Source: Bradyrhizobium sp. BR13661 (GTDB lineage: Bacteria > Pseudomonadota > Alphaproteobacteria > Rhizobiales > Xanthobacteraceae). Taken from it: DNA of 64,000 bases. The stretch lies in assembly GCF_029892425.1 (NCBI RefSeq), contig NZ_JARXWB010000009.1:124001-188000 (forward strand). Direction: 5' to 3'. Below, one piece after another: positions 17,055 to 26,188 of this stretch. A model generated the notes under the pieces. That model did not search any database. It was given only the letters and a program-made list of their open reading frames with translations, and had not been told where the DNA came from. How positions within the stretch are numbered: the stretch's first letter is position 1; every line of letters begins with the position of its first letter. The position numbers and the translations under genes were made by a program.

Positions 17055-18449
17055 ATGGCCAATGCGCAGCTTCAATCCGTGCTCGACCACATCGACAAGG
17101 ACTTCGACAACAGCCTTGAACGCCTGTTCTCGCTGCTGCGGATCAAGTCGATTTCCGCCGATCCGGCCTTTGCCGGGGACTGCAAGGCCGCGGCCGAGCA
17201 CCTGGCCAAGGACATCGCAAGCCTCGGCGTCGCGACCGAGGTGAGGCCGACGGCCGGTCATCCCGCCATCGTCGGCAAGACTGGGGCGAGTGGACGGCCG
17301 CATGTGATCTTCTACGGCCATTACGACGTGCAGCCGGTCGACCCGCTCGACCTCTGGCACCGTCCGCCGTTCGAGCCCGTCGTCACCGACCATGCCGACG
17401 GCCGCAAGATCATCGTCGCGCGCGGTGCCGAGGACGACAAGGGGCAGGTGATGACCTTCGTCGAAGCCTGTCGTGCCTGGAAGAAGGTGACGGGCTCATT
17501 GCCGATCGACGTCACCTTCCTGATCGAAGGCGAAGAGGAAGTCGGCTCGAAGAATTTCGTGCCCTTCATCGAAGCCAACAAGGACGAGTTCAAGGCGGAC
17601 TATGTTCTCGTTTGCGACACCGGCATGTGGGACCGCAACACCCCGGCGATCACGACATCGCTGCGGGGCCTGCTCTATGAAGAGCTGAAGATCACCGCGG
17701 CCAATCGCGATTTGCATTCGGGCGTGTTCGGCGGCAGCGCGATGAACCCGATCCGGGTGCTGACCAAAATTCTCGGCAGCCTGTTCGACGACGACAACCG
17801 CATCACCATCCCCGGCTTCTACGACGGGGTGAAGGATCTGCCGCCTGATATCCTGGAGCAGTGGAAGAAGCTCAACCTCACGCCCGAGATGTTCTTGAAG
17901 CCGATCGGGCTGTCGATCCCTGCCGGCGAGAAGGGACGCCTGCTGATCGAGCAGGCCTCCTCGCGTCCGACCTGCGACGTCAACGGCATCTGGGGCGGCT
18001 ATATCGGCGAAGGCTCCAAGACCGTGATCCCGTCGCATGCGTCGGCCAAGGTCTCGTTCCGCCTAGTCGAGGGGCAAGACCCGCAGAAGATCCGGAAGGC
18101 CTTCCGCGACTATGTGACGGCGCGCATTCCCGGCGACTGCAAGGTGGAGTTCGGCGATCATTCCGCCGCGCCCGCGGTCGCGCTCGACTGGAACATGAAG
18201 CCGCTGGCCGCCGCGAGCAAGGCGCTGACTGAAGAATGGGGCAAGGAGACCGTGCTGATGGGCTCCGGCGCCTCGATCCCGATCGTGGCTGATTTCAAGC
18301 GCACGCTTGGGCTGGACTCGCTGCTGGTCGGTTTTGGCCTGGACGACGACAACATCCACTCGCCGAATGAGAAGTACGACCTCCGCAGCTTCCAGAAGGG
18401 CATCCGCTCCTGGGCACGCATCCTCGCCGCGCTGGCGGAGGTGAAGTAA
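17055..18449 (+). CDS. M20 family metallopeptidase (dipeptidase-like)
   Basis: 464 residues, the length of M20C/CNDP-type dipeptidases. Zinc ligands and catalytic residues are visible in order: YGHYDVQP (His89, Asp91), RGAEDDKGQ (bridging Asp), EGEEEVGS (catalytic and metal-binding Glu pair), CDTG (Asp), and a C-terminal HSPNEKYD. The dimerisation insert has DLHSGVFGG, as in carnosinase-like enzymes. Cytoplasmic, with no signal peptide. Substrate cannot be assigned from sequence. It starts at ATG 17055 with a weak ribosome site. Confidence 0.92.
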   Translation: MANAQLQSVLDHIDKDFDNSLERLFSLLRIKSISADPAFAGDCKAAAEHLAKDIASLGVATEVRPTAGHPAIVGKTGASGRPHVIFYGHYDVQPVDPLDLWHRPPFEPVVTDHADGRKIIVARGAEDDKGQVMTFVEACRAWKKVTGSLPIDVTFLIEGEEEVGSKNFVPFIEANKDEFKADYVLVCDTGMWDRNTPAITTSLRGLLYEELKITAANRDLHSGVFGGSAMNPIRVLTKILGSLFDDDNRITIPGFYDGVKDLPPDILEQWKKLNLTPEMFLKPIGLSIPAGEKGRLLIEQASSRPTCDVNGIWGGYIGEGSKTVIPSHASAKVSFRLVEGQDPQKIRKAFRDYVTARIPGDCKVEFGDHSAAPAVALDWNMKPLAAASKALTEEWGKETVLMGSGASIPIVADFKRTLGLDSLLVGFGLDDDNIHSPNEKYDLRSFQKGIRSWARILAALAEVK

Positions 18450-18459
18450 GCACCGGTGC

Positions 18460-18550
18460 CGTAGGGTGGGCAAAGGCGCAAAGCGCCGTGCCCACCACCT
18501 CTCAATGATCGCGAAAGAACGTGGGCACGCTTCGCTTTGCCCATCCTACG
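18460..18550. repeat. Intergenic inverted repeat, GTAGGGTGGGCAAAG type
   Basis: Outer arms CGTAGGGTGGGCAAAG (18460-18475) and CTTTGCCCATCCTACG (18535-18550) are complementary with one mismatch. Inner arms contain GGCGCAAAGCGCC and GTGGGCACGC. The same GTAGGGTGGGCAAAG...GCCCACCCTAC unit is, from memory, common between genes in Bradyrhizobium and related genera. It sits just after the peptidase stop codon; no function is known. Confidence 0.75.
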
Positions 18551-18585
18551 AGACCTGTGTCCGCATCGGCGAATGCACAAAACAA

Positions 18586-18613
18586 AAACGCCGCCCGGAA
18601 TTGGGCGGCGTTT
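18586..18613 (-). terminator. Intrinsic terminator between convergent genes
   Basis: Stem AAACGCCGCCC / GGGCGGCGTTT (18586-18596 with 18603-18613), loop GGAATT. Read on the minus strand it is followed by a run equivalent to TTTTTGTTTTG, an excellent tail for the class II aldolase gene. On the plus strand the tail is only GTTTCATT, so it is mainly a minus-strand terminator with possible bidirectional use. Confidence 0.85.
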
Positions 18614-18669
18614 CATTCCAGAACGTGCAGAGGTAGGTGACGCCTATCCTACACGAAATCGGCAAAATC

Positions 18670-19449
18670 TCAAGAGCGGTAGCCTGGAAGCTCGCGATCG
18701 AGCTTGCGCAGCAGCGGCGGCCAGACGAGCTGGGTCGCGCGCAGCTCGGCGCGGTCGCGGTTGGCGAGCAGCTCGGTGTTCTTCTCGATCGCGATCTCCT
18801 CGACCGGATAGACCGGCGTGCCCAGCGCACGGGTGCGCACCTGCATCGAGCAGGCGCGCTCGAGGTGGTACATGCGCTCGAACGCGGAAGCGACCGAGCG
18901 GCCGACGGTCAGCGTGCCGTGGTTGCGCAGGAGCATGTGGTTGTGGTCGCCGAGATCCTTCTGCAGCCGCGGCCGCTCGTCGTGATCGAGCGCAATGCCT
19001 TCATAGTCGTGATAGGCGAGGTCGTGAGTGACGAGCTGCGCAGTCTGGTTCAGCGGCAAGAGGCCCTCGGCGCTGCTCGACACCGCGGTGCCGTCCAGCG
19101 TGTGGAGATGCAGCACGCAGATGGCGTCCTCGCGCACCTCGTGAATCGCCGAATGGATGGTGAAGCCGGCCGGGTTGATGCTGTACTCGCTCTCGCTGAG
19201 CTGGTTGCCGTGAAGATCGACCTTGACCAGGCTCGAGGCGGTGATCTCGTCGAACATCAGCCCGTAGGGGTTGATGAGGAAGTGATGGTCCGGGCCGGGC
19301 ACGCGCGCCGAGATGTGGGTATCGACCAGATCGTCCCAGCCATACAGCGAGACGAGACGATAGCAGGCGGCGAGATTGACCCGTTGTTGCCACTCGGCCT
19401 CCGTCATGTCAGACGGCACTTCCTTCAGGCGGGCTTCCGCTGGCGACAT
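18670..19449 (-). CDS. Class II aldolase/adducin family protein
   Basis: 259 residues. Family features: LYGWDDLVDTHISARVPG, FLINPYGLMFDEITASSLVKVD, and the zinc-binding VLHLHTLDGTAVS and MLLRNHGTLTVG. These match the subgroup of aldolase II-like proteins often annotated only by fold, where sugar-phosphate substrates have not been shown. The start at ATG 19449 could be 14 codons later (MTEAEW). No operon partner; the terminator at 18586 ends its message. Confidence 0.9.
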   Translation of the reverse strand: MSPAEARLKEVPSDMTEAEWQQRVNLAACYRLVSLYGWDDLVDTHISARVPGPDHHFLINPYGLMFDEITASSLVKVDLHGNQLSESEYSINPAGFTIHSAIHEVREDAICVLHLHTLDGTAVSSSAEGLLPLNQTAQLVTHDLAYHDYEGIALDHDERPRLQKDLGDHNHMLLRNHGTLTVGRSVASAFERMYHLERACSMQVRTRALGTPVYPVEEIAIEKNTELLANRDRAELRATQLVWPPLLRKLDRELPGYRS

Positions 19450-19575
19450 GGCAAATCTCTCCGAACTTCGTTGTTGCGGGGAGGGAGCCTAGTCTTGGGT
19501 GAAGCCGGCAGCAAGGCGGGCAAAGCGCGGCAGTTCAGCGTAGCCCGCATGGAGCGGGCTGCGCTGAGACGAATA

Positions 19576-21225
19576 TTACGGCGCCGGGATTGACAGCAGG
19601 CTGGAAATGCTGCGGCCACGGATGTCGTAGACGCGCGCGAACACCACGTCGTCGCGCTTGATCTCGACCAGCACGGGGGCGGTGAGTCCCTTGCAGTAGA
19701 ACTCGCCGAGGGTCATGGCGAAATCGGCGGCATTGGAATCCCAGCCGATGGTGAAGTCGGGGCCGAGCGCGACCTGGGCCGGGCGCTGCGGACCGCACAC
19801 GGCGACCTTCCATTTGCGATTGCGCGGCGGAACTTCCTGGCGCTCGACCAGCTGCTCGCGCAATTCGTCGGAGGCCTGCTTCAGGGCGAGGCCCCAATAG
19901 TCCAGCATGAAGCGGTCGTCGGCGGCGCGCACCGTGCCGGCGATGTGGTTGAAGTGGGTGTATTGATACGGATGCAGCCGGATCATCTCGGCCAGCGGCA
20001 GCGCGAGACCGAAGCAGAACAGTGCGAGCATAGCAGGCTGCCAGGCGCGGTGGTTGGCGCGCAGGCGCTCCATGGTCCAGGCGAAGGCGACGCCGCCGAG
20101 CACCGCCATCGGCGGGATCACGAATACGAAATGGCGGATGCCATTGTAGAGCGCCGGCCGCTTCACCATCGCAATCGCGAGCGGCAGGGTCGCTGCCAGC
20201 GTCAGCATCAAGAGGATGGTCTTGCGGCGTGCGGGAACCTCGCGCCGCGGCAGCATGGCGACGGTGCTGAACACCGCGCCGGCCATCAGCACCAGCATCA
20301 CTTCGGGCAGCTGCAGCGCGAACAGCGTCGGCAGATACGACCAGGGCATGTCGGGCACGGACACGATGGCGCCGTCGAACATCTCCTTCCAGGGCTTCTC
20401 GAAGAAGTGCGAGAAGTAAGTCAGCGCCTCGAAGGGATTGCCGGGCTCCATGATCGACCACGGCCAGATCAGGCCCATCACGAGATAGCCGAGCGCAAGA
20501 CCGGGCACCAGCACGTAGACGACGTGGGCGAAACGCCTGATGGCCTCGCGTGCGCCCTCGGTGCGCAGTTCCTCCAGGAACAGCGGCATGAAGCCGATCA
20601 CGGCGTAGACGAGCGAAAGGCCGCCGAGAATGCGCGTGCCGAGCGAGAGGCCCGCGCCCAGGCCGACGATCAGGATCGTGCGCGGCGAGGGATTTGGATA
20701 TTCCTCGGCAAGCCGCACCAGGCCCAGCATCAGGATGATCATCGCCACAGCGAAGGGCGCATCCTTCGGGTTCATGAACATGTGGCCGTAGAAGATCGGG
20801 CAAAGCGCGAGCAGCAGCAGCGCAGCAAGGCCGGCAAGGGGCCCGCCGATCCGGCGGCCGAGCCGCCACGTCACCGCAAGTCCGATCACGCCGACGATCG
20901 CGCCGACCAGGCGTCGCGTTTCGAACAGCTCGAGCGGTATAACCCTGTGCAGGAGGGCTGCGACCATGTCGAAGCCGCCGCCATACATGTAGAGGTTGGC
21001 GAAGGAGAGGGCGGAGGTGTCCCTGAAGCCGGAGCCGTACATGCGCAGCAGCAGGTCGGCATATTCGGCGTGGGTGTAGTCGTCCCAGCCGAGCCCGTAG
21101 TCGCGGAAGGTCAAGCCCGCGATGACGGCGACGACAGCCAGCACCAGCATGGCAAGATCGTCGCAAGTCCGTTCAACCGAGCGCCGTTGGGGCGTGTCGA
21201 TCGCCGAAGTCGTGATGGATGTCAT
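19576..21225 (-). CDS. GT39-like integral membrane glycosyltransferase
   Basis: 549 residues with about eleven hydrophobic segments. The first helix (LAMLVLAVVAVIAGLTF) is followed by RDYGLGWDDYTHAEYADLL, the acidic loop expected of ArnT/PMT-type glycosyltransferases using lipid-linked sugars. Another typical loop is YGHMFMNPKDAPFAVAMI. The last about 100 residues form a soluble periplasmic tail (VLVEIKRDDVVFARVYDI). Acceptor unknown. It is monocistronic, with a 304-base gap before the divergent next gene. Confidence 0.85.
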   Translation of the reverse strand: MTSITTSAIDTPQRRSVERTCDDLAMLVLAVVAVIAGLTFRDYGLGWDDYTHAEYADLLLRMYGSGFRDTSALSFANLYMYGGGFDMVAALLHRVIPLELFETRRLVGAIVGVIGLAVTWRLGRRIGGPLAGLAALLLLALCPIFYGHMFMNPKDAPFAVAMIILMLGLVRLAEEYPNPSPRTILIVGLGAGLSLGTRILGGLSLVYAVIGFMPLFLEELRTEGAREAIRRFAHVVYVLVPGLALGYLVMGLIWPWSIMEPGNPFEALTYFSHFFEKPWKEMFDGAIVSVPDMPWSYLPTLFALQLPEVMLVLMAGAVFSTVAMLPRREVPARRKTILLMLTLAATLPLAIAMVKRPALYNGIRHFVFVIPPMAVLGGVAFAWTMERLRANHRAWQPAMLALFCFGLALPLAEMIRLHPYQYTHFNHIAGTVRAADDRFMLDYWGLALKQASDELREQLVERQEVPPRNRKWKVAVCGPQRPAQVALGPDFTIGWDSNAADFAMTLGEFYCKGLTAPVLVEIKRDDVVFARVYDIRGRSISSLLSIPAP

Positions 21226-21439
21226 GGCTATTGGTGACCCGGAATCCCCTCGTGGCCCTGCTGGTGCGCGCGGGCCTGTTCCCCGGATTCCCTATAGCGC
21301 AGTTCCATTACCAAGTAATTGGGCATTATGGCTAAATTCCTGATGCGACGCAGCAATTCCTGGAAACGCGGGAGGCTGTAAGAGCTAGCGGATCGTTGCT
21401 GAAGGGAATGTGAATAAGTCCCTGATATCCTTCCCTTTA

Positions 21440-21464
21440 GGAACGGCGGCGGCAATTGGCCGTT
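21440..21464 (+). promoter_or_regulatory. EcfG-type general-stress promoter
   Basis: GGAAC (21440-21444), 16 bases, then CGTT (21461-21464). This matches exactly the consensus for the alphaproteobacterial general stress sigma factor EcfG. It lies in the 304-base gap, 65-75 bases before the start of the proline-rich membrane protein and in the same direction, a normal promoter distance. Roughly one such match is expected by chance in a window of this size on both strands, so position is the main support. Confidence 0.6.
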
Positions 21465-21529
21465 GGCGCGCAACGTAAGATGACGGTATCGTGGCGTAAC
21501 TGACGTCGCGCACGGATGCGCGGCCGGGG

Positions 21530-22414
21530 GTGAGTTCGATGAGCTGGGCGTTGTTGATCGCAGGGATTTTCGCCGTGGTGGCGGGCCTCCTCGCGGTCGC
21601 TTTTGGCTATTCCATCAGGGATTTCAGCCTCGGCAGTACGCTCATAACGAGCGGAACGATTGGCGTCTGCTCCGGTATGTTACTGATAGGCCTCTACGTC
21701 GTGCTGCTTGAGCTGCAGGGCATTGCCCGCCGGCTCGCCGGGACCGCGGCGCCATCGGAGGTTCGGGTCAGGCCGGTGCTGCCCCAGGGCCTCGCCGTGC
21801 CCGGCGCGCCCATGATGGAGACTGCGCCTGCACCAGCGATGCGGGGCGAGCCGCAGCCATCGCCCGCCGCGCCGCCATGGCAAGCCGAAGTGTCCGCGCC
21901 CGCACGCCCGGCAGAGCCGGAGGCACCGCCGCCGCCAGCGGCCCCGGAACCGCCGCGCCGCCGCAACCTGATGTTTGCCTCAAGCTCCCGCAAGGAGCGA
22001 GAGCGTGCGGAAGCGAAGGCATCCGAGGGCCCGCCTCCGCCACATGCCGAACCCATTGATGCCGCTGCGCCTGATGTCCCGCCGGGGAGCTTCGACGACG
22101 CTTGGCCAAAGCCCGACCGGGCGCGGCCGCCGGAGCCGCCCGCGGCGCGTCGTCCTCCACCACCGCCTTCACCGCCGTCGCGCCCGGCATCGACCTTCGA
22201 GCCTGCCGTACCTCAGCCTGACGCGCCTCCGCCTGCACCCGAGCCGCGGCCGGTGGAACAGCCGCCGGTGACGGTGCTCAAATCCGGCATCGTCGACGGC
22301 ATGGCCTATTCGCTCTATTCCGACGGCTCGATCGAGGCGCAGATGCCGGAGGGCATGATGCGCTTTGCCTCGATCGACGAGCTGCGCTCCCATCTCGACC
22401 AGCGCGGTGGCTGA
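21530..22414 (+). CDS. Proline-rich membrane protein, function unknown
   Basis: 294 residues from GTG 21530 (ATG at 21539 also possible; GGGGG precedes the GTG). Two transmembrane helices lie at residues 5-27 and 33-62. A long Pro/Ala/Glu-rich cytoplasmic-type linker follows (about 75-235), interrupted by a basic patch (RRRNLMFASSSRKERERAE). The end is a compact 45-residue domain (GIVDGMAYSLYSDGSIEAQMPEGMMRF) that looks conserved. The layout suggests a membrane anchor holding a small C-terminal domain at a distance. No family name recalled. The EcfG-type promoter upstream suggests stress induction. Confidence 0.8.
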   Translation: MSSMSWALLIAGIFAVVAGLLAVAFGYSIRDFSLGSTLITSGTIGVCSGMLLIGLYVVLLELQGIARRLAGTAAPSEVRVRPVLPQGLAVPGAPMMETAPAPAMRGEPQPSPAAPPWQAEVSAPARPAEPEAPPPPAAPEPPRRRNLMFASSSRKERERAEAKASEGPPPPHAEPIDAAAPDVPPGSFDDAWPKPDRARPPEPPAARRPPPPPSPPSRPASTFEPAVPQPDAPPPAPEPRPVEQPPVTVLKSGIVDGMAYSLYSDGSIEAQMPEGMMRFASIDELRSHLDQRGG

Positions 22415-22577
22415 AGACCAGCCCCATGCAAGTAAAGTCTCGCAGCTATTGTCACGAGATCAGTAATCGACGCATATTCGCCAGTCGTCGTATTTCGGCC
22501 AAACGTATTGTTGACAGAGAATACTCCACCGCCGCCCGTGCAGCGCGACGAAGCCGGGTTGGAGAGAGGTTGCGCCC

Positions 22578-22994
22578 ATGTCGGATGCGGGGCCCAAGAA
22601 TTTCATCGAGCTGACGGCGAGCATCGTCTCCGCCTATGTCGGCAACAACCCGACGCCGGCCTCCGAGATTCCCAACTTGATCAGCCAGGTGCACGGGGCA
22701 TTGACGCGGGTGTCGTCGGGCCGCGTCGAGGTGCCGCTCGAGCCGGCAAAGCCCGCGGTCTCGCTGAAGAAGTCGATCGCGCCTGACTATCTGGTGTGTC
22801 TGGAAGACGGCAAGCGCTTCAAGTCGCTGAAGCGCCATCTGCGCACCCAGTACAACATGACGCCCGAGCAGTACCGCGAGAAATGGGGCCTGCCGGCGGA
22901 TTATCCCATGGTCGCGCCGAACTACGCGGTGGCGCGCTCGCAGTTGGCGAAGAAAATGGGGCTCGGACAGCAGCAGCGGAAGAAGGGGAAGTAG
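22578..22994 (+). CDS. mucR: MucR/Ros-family transcriptional regulator with altered zinc site
   Basis: 138 residues, normal for MucR. The N-terminal half ([17 protein letters not shown]) is the oligomerisation region and the C-terminal half the Ros-type DNA-binding domain ([37 protein letters not shown]). The usual Cys-Cys-His-His zinc set is altered: Cys74 and His87 remain, but Asp77 stands for the second Cys and Tyr92 for the last His. GGAGAGAGG precedes the ATG. MucR proteins bind AT-rich DNA and control exopolysaccharide, motility and symbiosis or virulence genes. The 163-base upstream region is unusually AT-rich, as for autoregulated mucR genes. Confidence 0.92.
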   Translation: MSDAGPKNFIELTASIVSAYVGNNPTPASEIPNLISQVHGALTRVSSGRVEVPLEPAKPAVSLKKSIAPDYLVCLEDGKRFKSLKRHLRTQYNMTPEQYREKWGLPADYPMVAPNYAVARSQLAKKMGLGQQQRKKGK

Positions 22995-22998
22995 CGTC

Positions 22999-23427
22999 TC
23001 ACGACGCCTCCGCGAGCGCCTCCTTCGCGTCCGTCTTGATGCGCTCGACCATCGAGCGCAGGCCGTTGGAGCGCTGCGGCGTCAGATGGTCGCGGAAGCC
23101 GAATTCGTTGAACACCGAAATCGCGTCGGTATCCAGGATCTGCTGCGGCGTGCGGCCGGAATACAGCGCGAGCACGATCGCGACCAGGCCGCGCACGATA
23201 TGCGCGTCGCTGTCGCCGCGATATTTCAGGATCGGCGCGCCATTGCCGCGATCGACCGTCTTCTGCAGCCAGACCTGGCTGACGCAGCCCTGCACCTTGT
23301 TCTCGGCCGAATGCTCTTCCTCGGGCATCGGTTCCAGGGTGCGGCCGAGCTCGATGACGTACCGGTAGCGGTCGTCCCAATCGTCCAGAAGCTCGAAATT
23401 CTCGCGGATGGCGTCGATGTCAGTCAT
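22999..23427 (-). CDS. sufE: SufE-family cysteine desulfurase activator
   Basis: 142 residues. SufE accepts sulfur from SufS and passes it to the SufBCD scaffold for Fe-S assembly. The sulfur-acceptor Cys48 lies in the conserved NKVQGCVSQVWL, followed by RGLVAIVLALYSGRTPQQIL and the C-terminal LTPQRSNGLRSMVERIK. It is not beside other suf genes; solitary sufE genes are common in Rhizobiales. Convergent with mucR, with four bases between the stops. Confidence 0.95.
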   Translation of the reverse strand: MTDIDAIRENFELLDDWDDRYRYVIELGRTLEPMPEEEHSAENKVQGCVSQVWLQKTVDRGNGAPILKYRGDSDAHIVRGLVAIVLALYSGRTPQQILDTDAISVFNEFGFRDHLTPQRSNGLRSMVERIKTDAKEALAEAS

Positions 23428-23496
23428 TGATGGCCTGTGGTTCCCGTTCAGGCCAATATAGGCACGCGAAGCGTCGAAATCGATAGGATTTGGGCC

Positions 23497-23937
23497 CTAA
23501 TTCGCCGTCGGTCCGTGCCATTCCAGCGCGAGATCGTCCTGGGTCAGCGTGTCGCGCGGCGCCTCGGTGGCTGCCGTGTCGCCTTCACCGGCAACCGTGA
23601 TCGAGCCGGTGTGGTCGGGCGCCTTCTTGTCGTTCCTTTTGGTCTTCTCGTTCTTCTCGTCGGTGATCTGCTCTTTCTTGTCGTTGACGATCTGGTAGAT
23701 CTTGCGCGCGCCGTCCTGGGCCCGCTGGCCGATGATGGTCGCGGCCTGTCCACCGACTTCGCACGCCGCCGGCTGGCGCTTGCAGAACTGGCTCATGTCG
23801 GAGACGGCCGCGGTTGCGGCCTGCACCGCGTCGGCAGCGCCGATGTTCGGCAGCTTGTCCGATTCGGGTGTCTTGTCCCGCGGCAGGAGCACCAGCACCA
23901 GCCCGAGCCAGAATGTGATGCGGAGCAGAAAGCGCAT
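23497..23937 (-). CDS. DUF5330 family membrane-anchored protein
   Basis: 146 residues from the ATG at 23937 (MRFLLRITFWLGLVLVLLP), a single N-terminal hydrophobic helix that could be an anchor or signal. It is followed by PNIGAADAVQAATAAVSDMSQFCKRQPAACEVG, the DUF5330 signature with two Cys about seven residues apart. The middle is a Lys/Glu-rich, probably coiled segment and the tail is acidic. Function unknown; the family is typical of Rhizobiales. Confidence 0.85.
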   Translation of the reverse strand: MRFLLRITFWLGLVLVLLPRDKTPESDKLPNIGAADAVQAATAAVSDMSQFCKRQPAACEVGGQAATIIGQRAQDGARKIYQIVNDKKEQITDEKNEKTKRNDKKAPDHTGSITVAGEGDTAATEAPRDTLTQDDLALEWHGPTAN

Positions 23938-24322
23938 CTTGTCGACCTGTATGTTAGATCCCGCCGCGGCGATATCCGCAGAGCGCGTCGGACCTAGCAA
24001 CTGTCGATAAATCGCAAGTGCTTGCCTTCCGCTTAATTCGCGGAAAATTTACGCAAAAATTGTCGCGTCTGGAGGTCTCGTAAACTTTCGATTGATACGG
24101 GCACCGTGGTTGTCCGGACCTCATATCCACCAATTCGAAACCATGAACGGGACGGCGAAACCCTGTGTTCACCATCTACGATGATGACATCGCCAAATCG
24201 CCTAAAAATCTCTGCGATCACATGCTGTTCGGCGGCAGGTCGATCCGCCTTAGCACTCGTTTAAGGTCGCTCTGACACGGTGGCTCAACGACAAGGAGGC
24301 GTTCCGGCGCGTCTTTTGACGA
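23938..24322. other. AT-richer divergent intergenic region
   Basis: 385 bases between divergent genes, clearly richer in A and T than the surroundings, notably 24020-24070 (TTAATTCGCGG, AAAATTTACGCAAAAATTG). Open frames on the minus strand here have no recognisable product. It should carry the promoters of the DUF5330 and sensor-kinase genes. I looked for CtrA full sites (TTAA-N7-TTAA) and found only half sites. Confidence 0.5.
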
Positions 24323-26188
24323 GTGAGCCGAAGCGCGAGACCCGTGACAGTTTTGAGTATCATCCGCGATTGTCTCGATGCGTTGCTGCATCCCTCCGCG
24401 CGTTACGATGCGCTGACGCGTGCGCGCCATCGGGCCTTCATGGCGCCGCGGCTTCTTGGAAGCCTGGCTGCCTTTGCCGCATTTCCCGTCTATCTCGTCC
24501 TGCGTGGCGTGCCGAGCGCGATCGAGGTCGCTGCCTTCGCCTGGTTGATCGCGCCGATCCTGTTGTCCTGGTTCCTGTCGCGCACCGGGCGCTACGAAGG
24601 CGCCCACGTGCTGTCGTCGCTGGCGCTCGCCGGCCTGATCATGGCGATCGCGGCCACGACCGGCGGTATCGAATCATTCGCCGCGGTCTGGCTGGTCGTG
24701 GTCCCGCTGGAGGCCGCGTTGTCGGCCTCGCGCCGCGTCGCGGCCTTTGCCTCGCTGCTCGCACTGTCCTGCGCCGCCATTCTGATCCTGCTCGGCCAGC
24801 TCGGCTGGTTGCCCTCCGGAGAGCTCAGCACCGCGCAACATGGCGTGATGATGGCGTTCGGCGTTGCCTCCGCAACGCTCTATGCTGCCGGCCTCGCCTT
24901 CGGCGCCGAGTCGCTTGCGCGCACCAGCGTTACCCTGCTCTCGCGCGAGGAGGAGCGCTATCGCCTGCTCGCCCGCAACATGAGCGATGTGATCTCCCGG
25001 CACCAGCGCAACGGCGCCGTGCAGTTCATCTCGCCGGCGGCAGAGGCCATGCTCGGCATGCCGGTTGCGCAACTCCATGGCCACGGCCTGTTCGACCGCG
25101 TCCACGTTGCCGATCGTCCGGCCTATCTCACCGCGCTGTCGGATGCCGCGCGCGGCGACGTGCGCAGTGTCGAATTCCGGGTGCGGCGCGAGCCCGGCGG
25201 TTCCGAGCGGGACCAGATCGATTTCATCTGGGTCGAGATGCGCTGCCGGCCGCTCGATCAGGACCAGCGCCGCCAGAATCCTTACAGCGAAGCTACCGCC
25301 GAGCTCGAGGTCGTGGCGGTGATGCGCGACGTCACCGATCGCAAGCTGTCCGAGCAGGCGCTTGACCAGGCGCGCAGCGCGGCCGAAGCCGCCGATGCCG
25401 CCAAGACGCGCTTCCTCGCCACCATGAGCCACGAGTTGCGCACGCCGCTCAACGCCATCATCGGCTTCTCCGAGATGATCGCGCAGGAGCAGACCCTGAT
25501 GCTGGCAGCAAGCCAGCGCAAGGAATATGCCGAGCTGATCAACGATTCCGGCAAGCACCTGCTGTCGGTGGTCAACGGCATCCTCGACATGTCGAAGATG
25601 GAATCGGGCAATTTCGAGATTGCGTCGGAGCCGTTCGCACCGCGCGCCTCGCTGATTCATTGCTGCAATCTGCTCGCGCTCAAGGCGCGCGAGAACGGCG
25701 TCGATCTCATCACCGATGCGCCGCAGGACCTGCCTGTCATGACCGGCGATCCCCGCGCGTTCAAGCAGATCGTGCTCAATCTCGTCGCCAACGCCGTCAA
25801 GTTCACCGAGCGCGGCGGCCAGGTCACCGTGTCCGCGTCGGCATCGGCTTCGCAGCTGACCCTGCGCATCAGCGACACCGGTGTCGGCATTGCCGCCGAC
25901 GATCTCAAACGTATCGGCGCGCCGTTCTTCCAGTGCGGCAAGACCTATGAGCGCCGTCACGAAGGCACGGGCCTCGGCCTTTCGATCGTGAAGAATCTCG
26001 TGGCGTTGCATCTCGGCGAATTGACGGTACAAAGCAAGCTCGGCGAAGGCACCGCCGTCACCGTCAAGCTGCCGCTCGTCTACACGCCGCCGCAAGTGAA
26101 GCCGGCCGAGAGCAAGATCGCGACGTTGACGCCGGTGCTCCGACATGACGTTCAGGAACAACCTGCTCTGGTGAAGAAAAGTGCCTAA
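24323..26188 (+). CDS. PAS-domain membrane sensor histidine kinase (DivJ/PleC-like)
   Basis: 621 residues from GTG 24323. Six or so hydrophobic helices fill residues 40-200. A PAS domain follows (RYRLLARNMSDVISRHQRNGAVQFISPAAEAMLGM...), then a short coiled coil, HisKA with the phospho-His in FLATMSHELRTPLNAIIGFSEMI, and HATPase with N box (NLVANAVKF), DTGVGI and GTGLGLSIV. The arrangement and H-box sequence resemble the DivJ/PleC/PdhS group that phosphorylates the cell-cycle regulator DivK, but this is by similarity only. Its stop overlaps the next start by eight bases. Confidence 0.88.
   Translation: MSRSARPVTVLSIIRDCLDALLHPSARYDALTRARHRAFMAPRLLGSLAAFAAFPVYLVLRGVPSAIEVAAFAWLIAPILLSWFLSRTGRYEGAHVLSSLALAGLIMAIAATTGGIESFAAVWLVVVPLEAALSASRRVAAFASLLALSCAAILILLGQLGWLPSGELSTAQHGVMMAFGVASATLYAAGLAFGAESLARTSVTLLSREEERYRLLARNMSDVISRHQRNGAVQFISPAAEAMLGMPVAQLHGHGLFDRVHVADRPAYLTALSDAARGDVRSVEFRVRREPGGSERDQIDFIWVEMRCRPLDQDQRRQNPYSEATAELEVVAVMRDVTDRKLSEQALDQARSAAEAADAAKTRFLATMSHELRTPLNAIIGFSEMIAQEQTLMLAASQRKEYAELINDSGKHLLSVVNGILDMSKMESGNFEIASEPFAPRASLIHCCNLLALKARENGVDLITDAPQDLPVMTGDPRAFKQIVLNLVANAVKFTERGGQVTVSASASASQLTLRISDTGVGIAADDLKRIGAPFFQCGKTYERRHEGTGLGLSIVKNLVALHLGELTVQSKLGEGTAVTVKLPLVYTPPQVKPAESKIATLTPVLRHDVQEQPALVKKSA

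Noticed and set aside
24001..24080. CtrA full site in the AT-rich gap
   Set aside because: TTAA half sites occur but none has the TTAA-N7-TTAA spacing.
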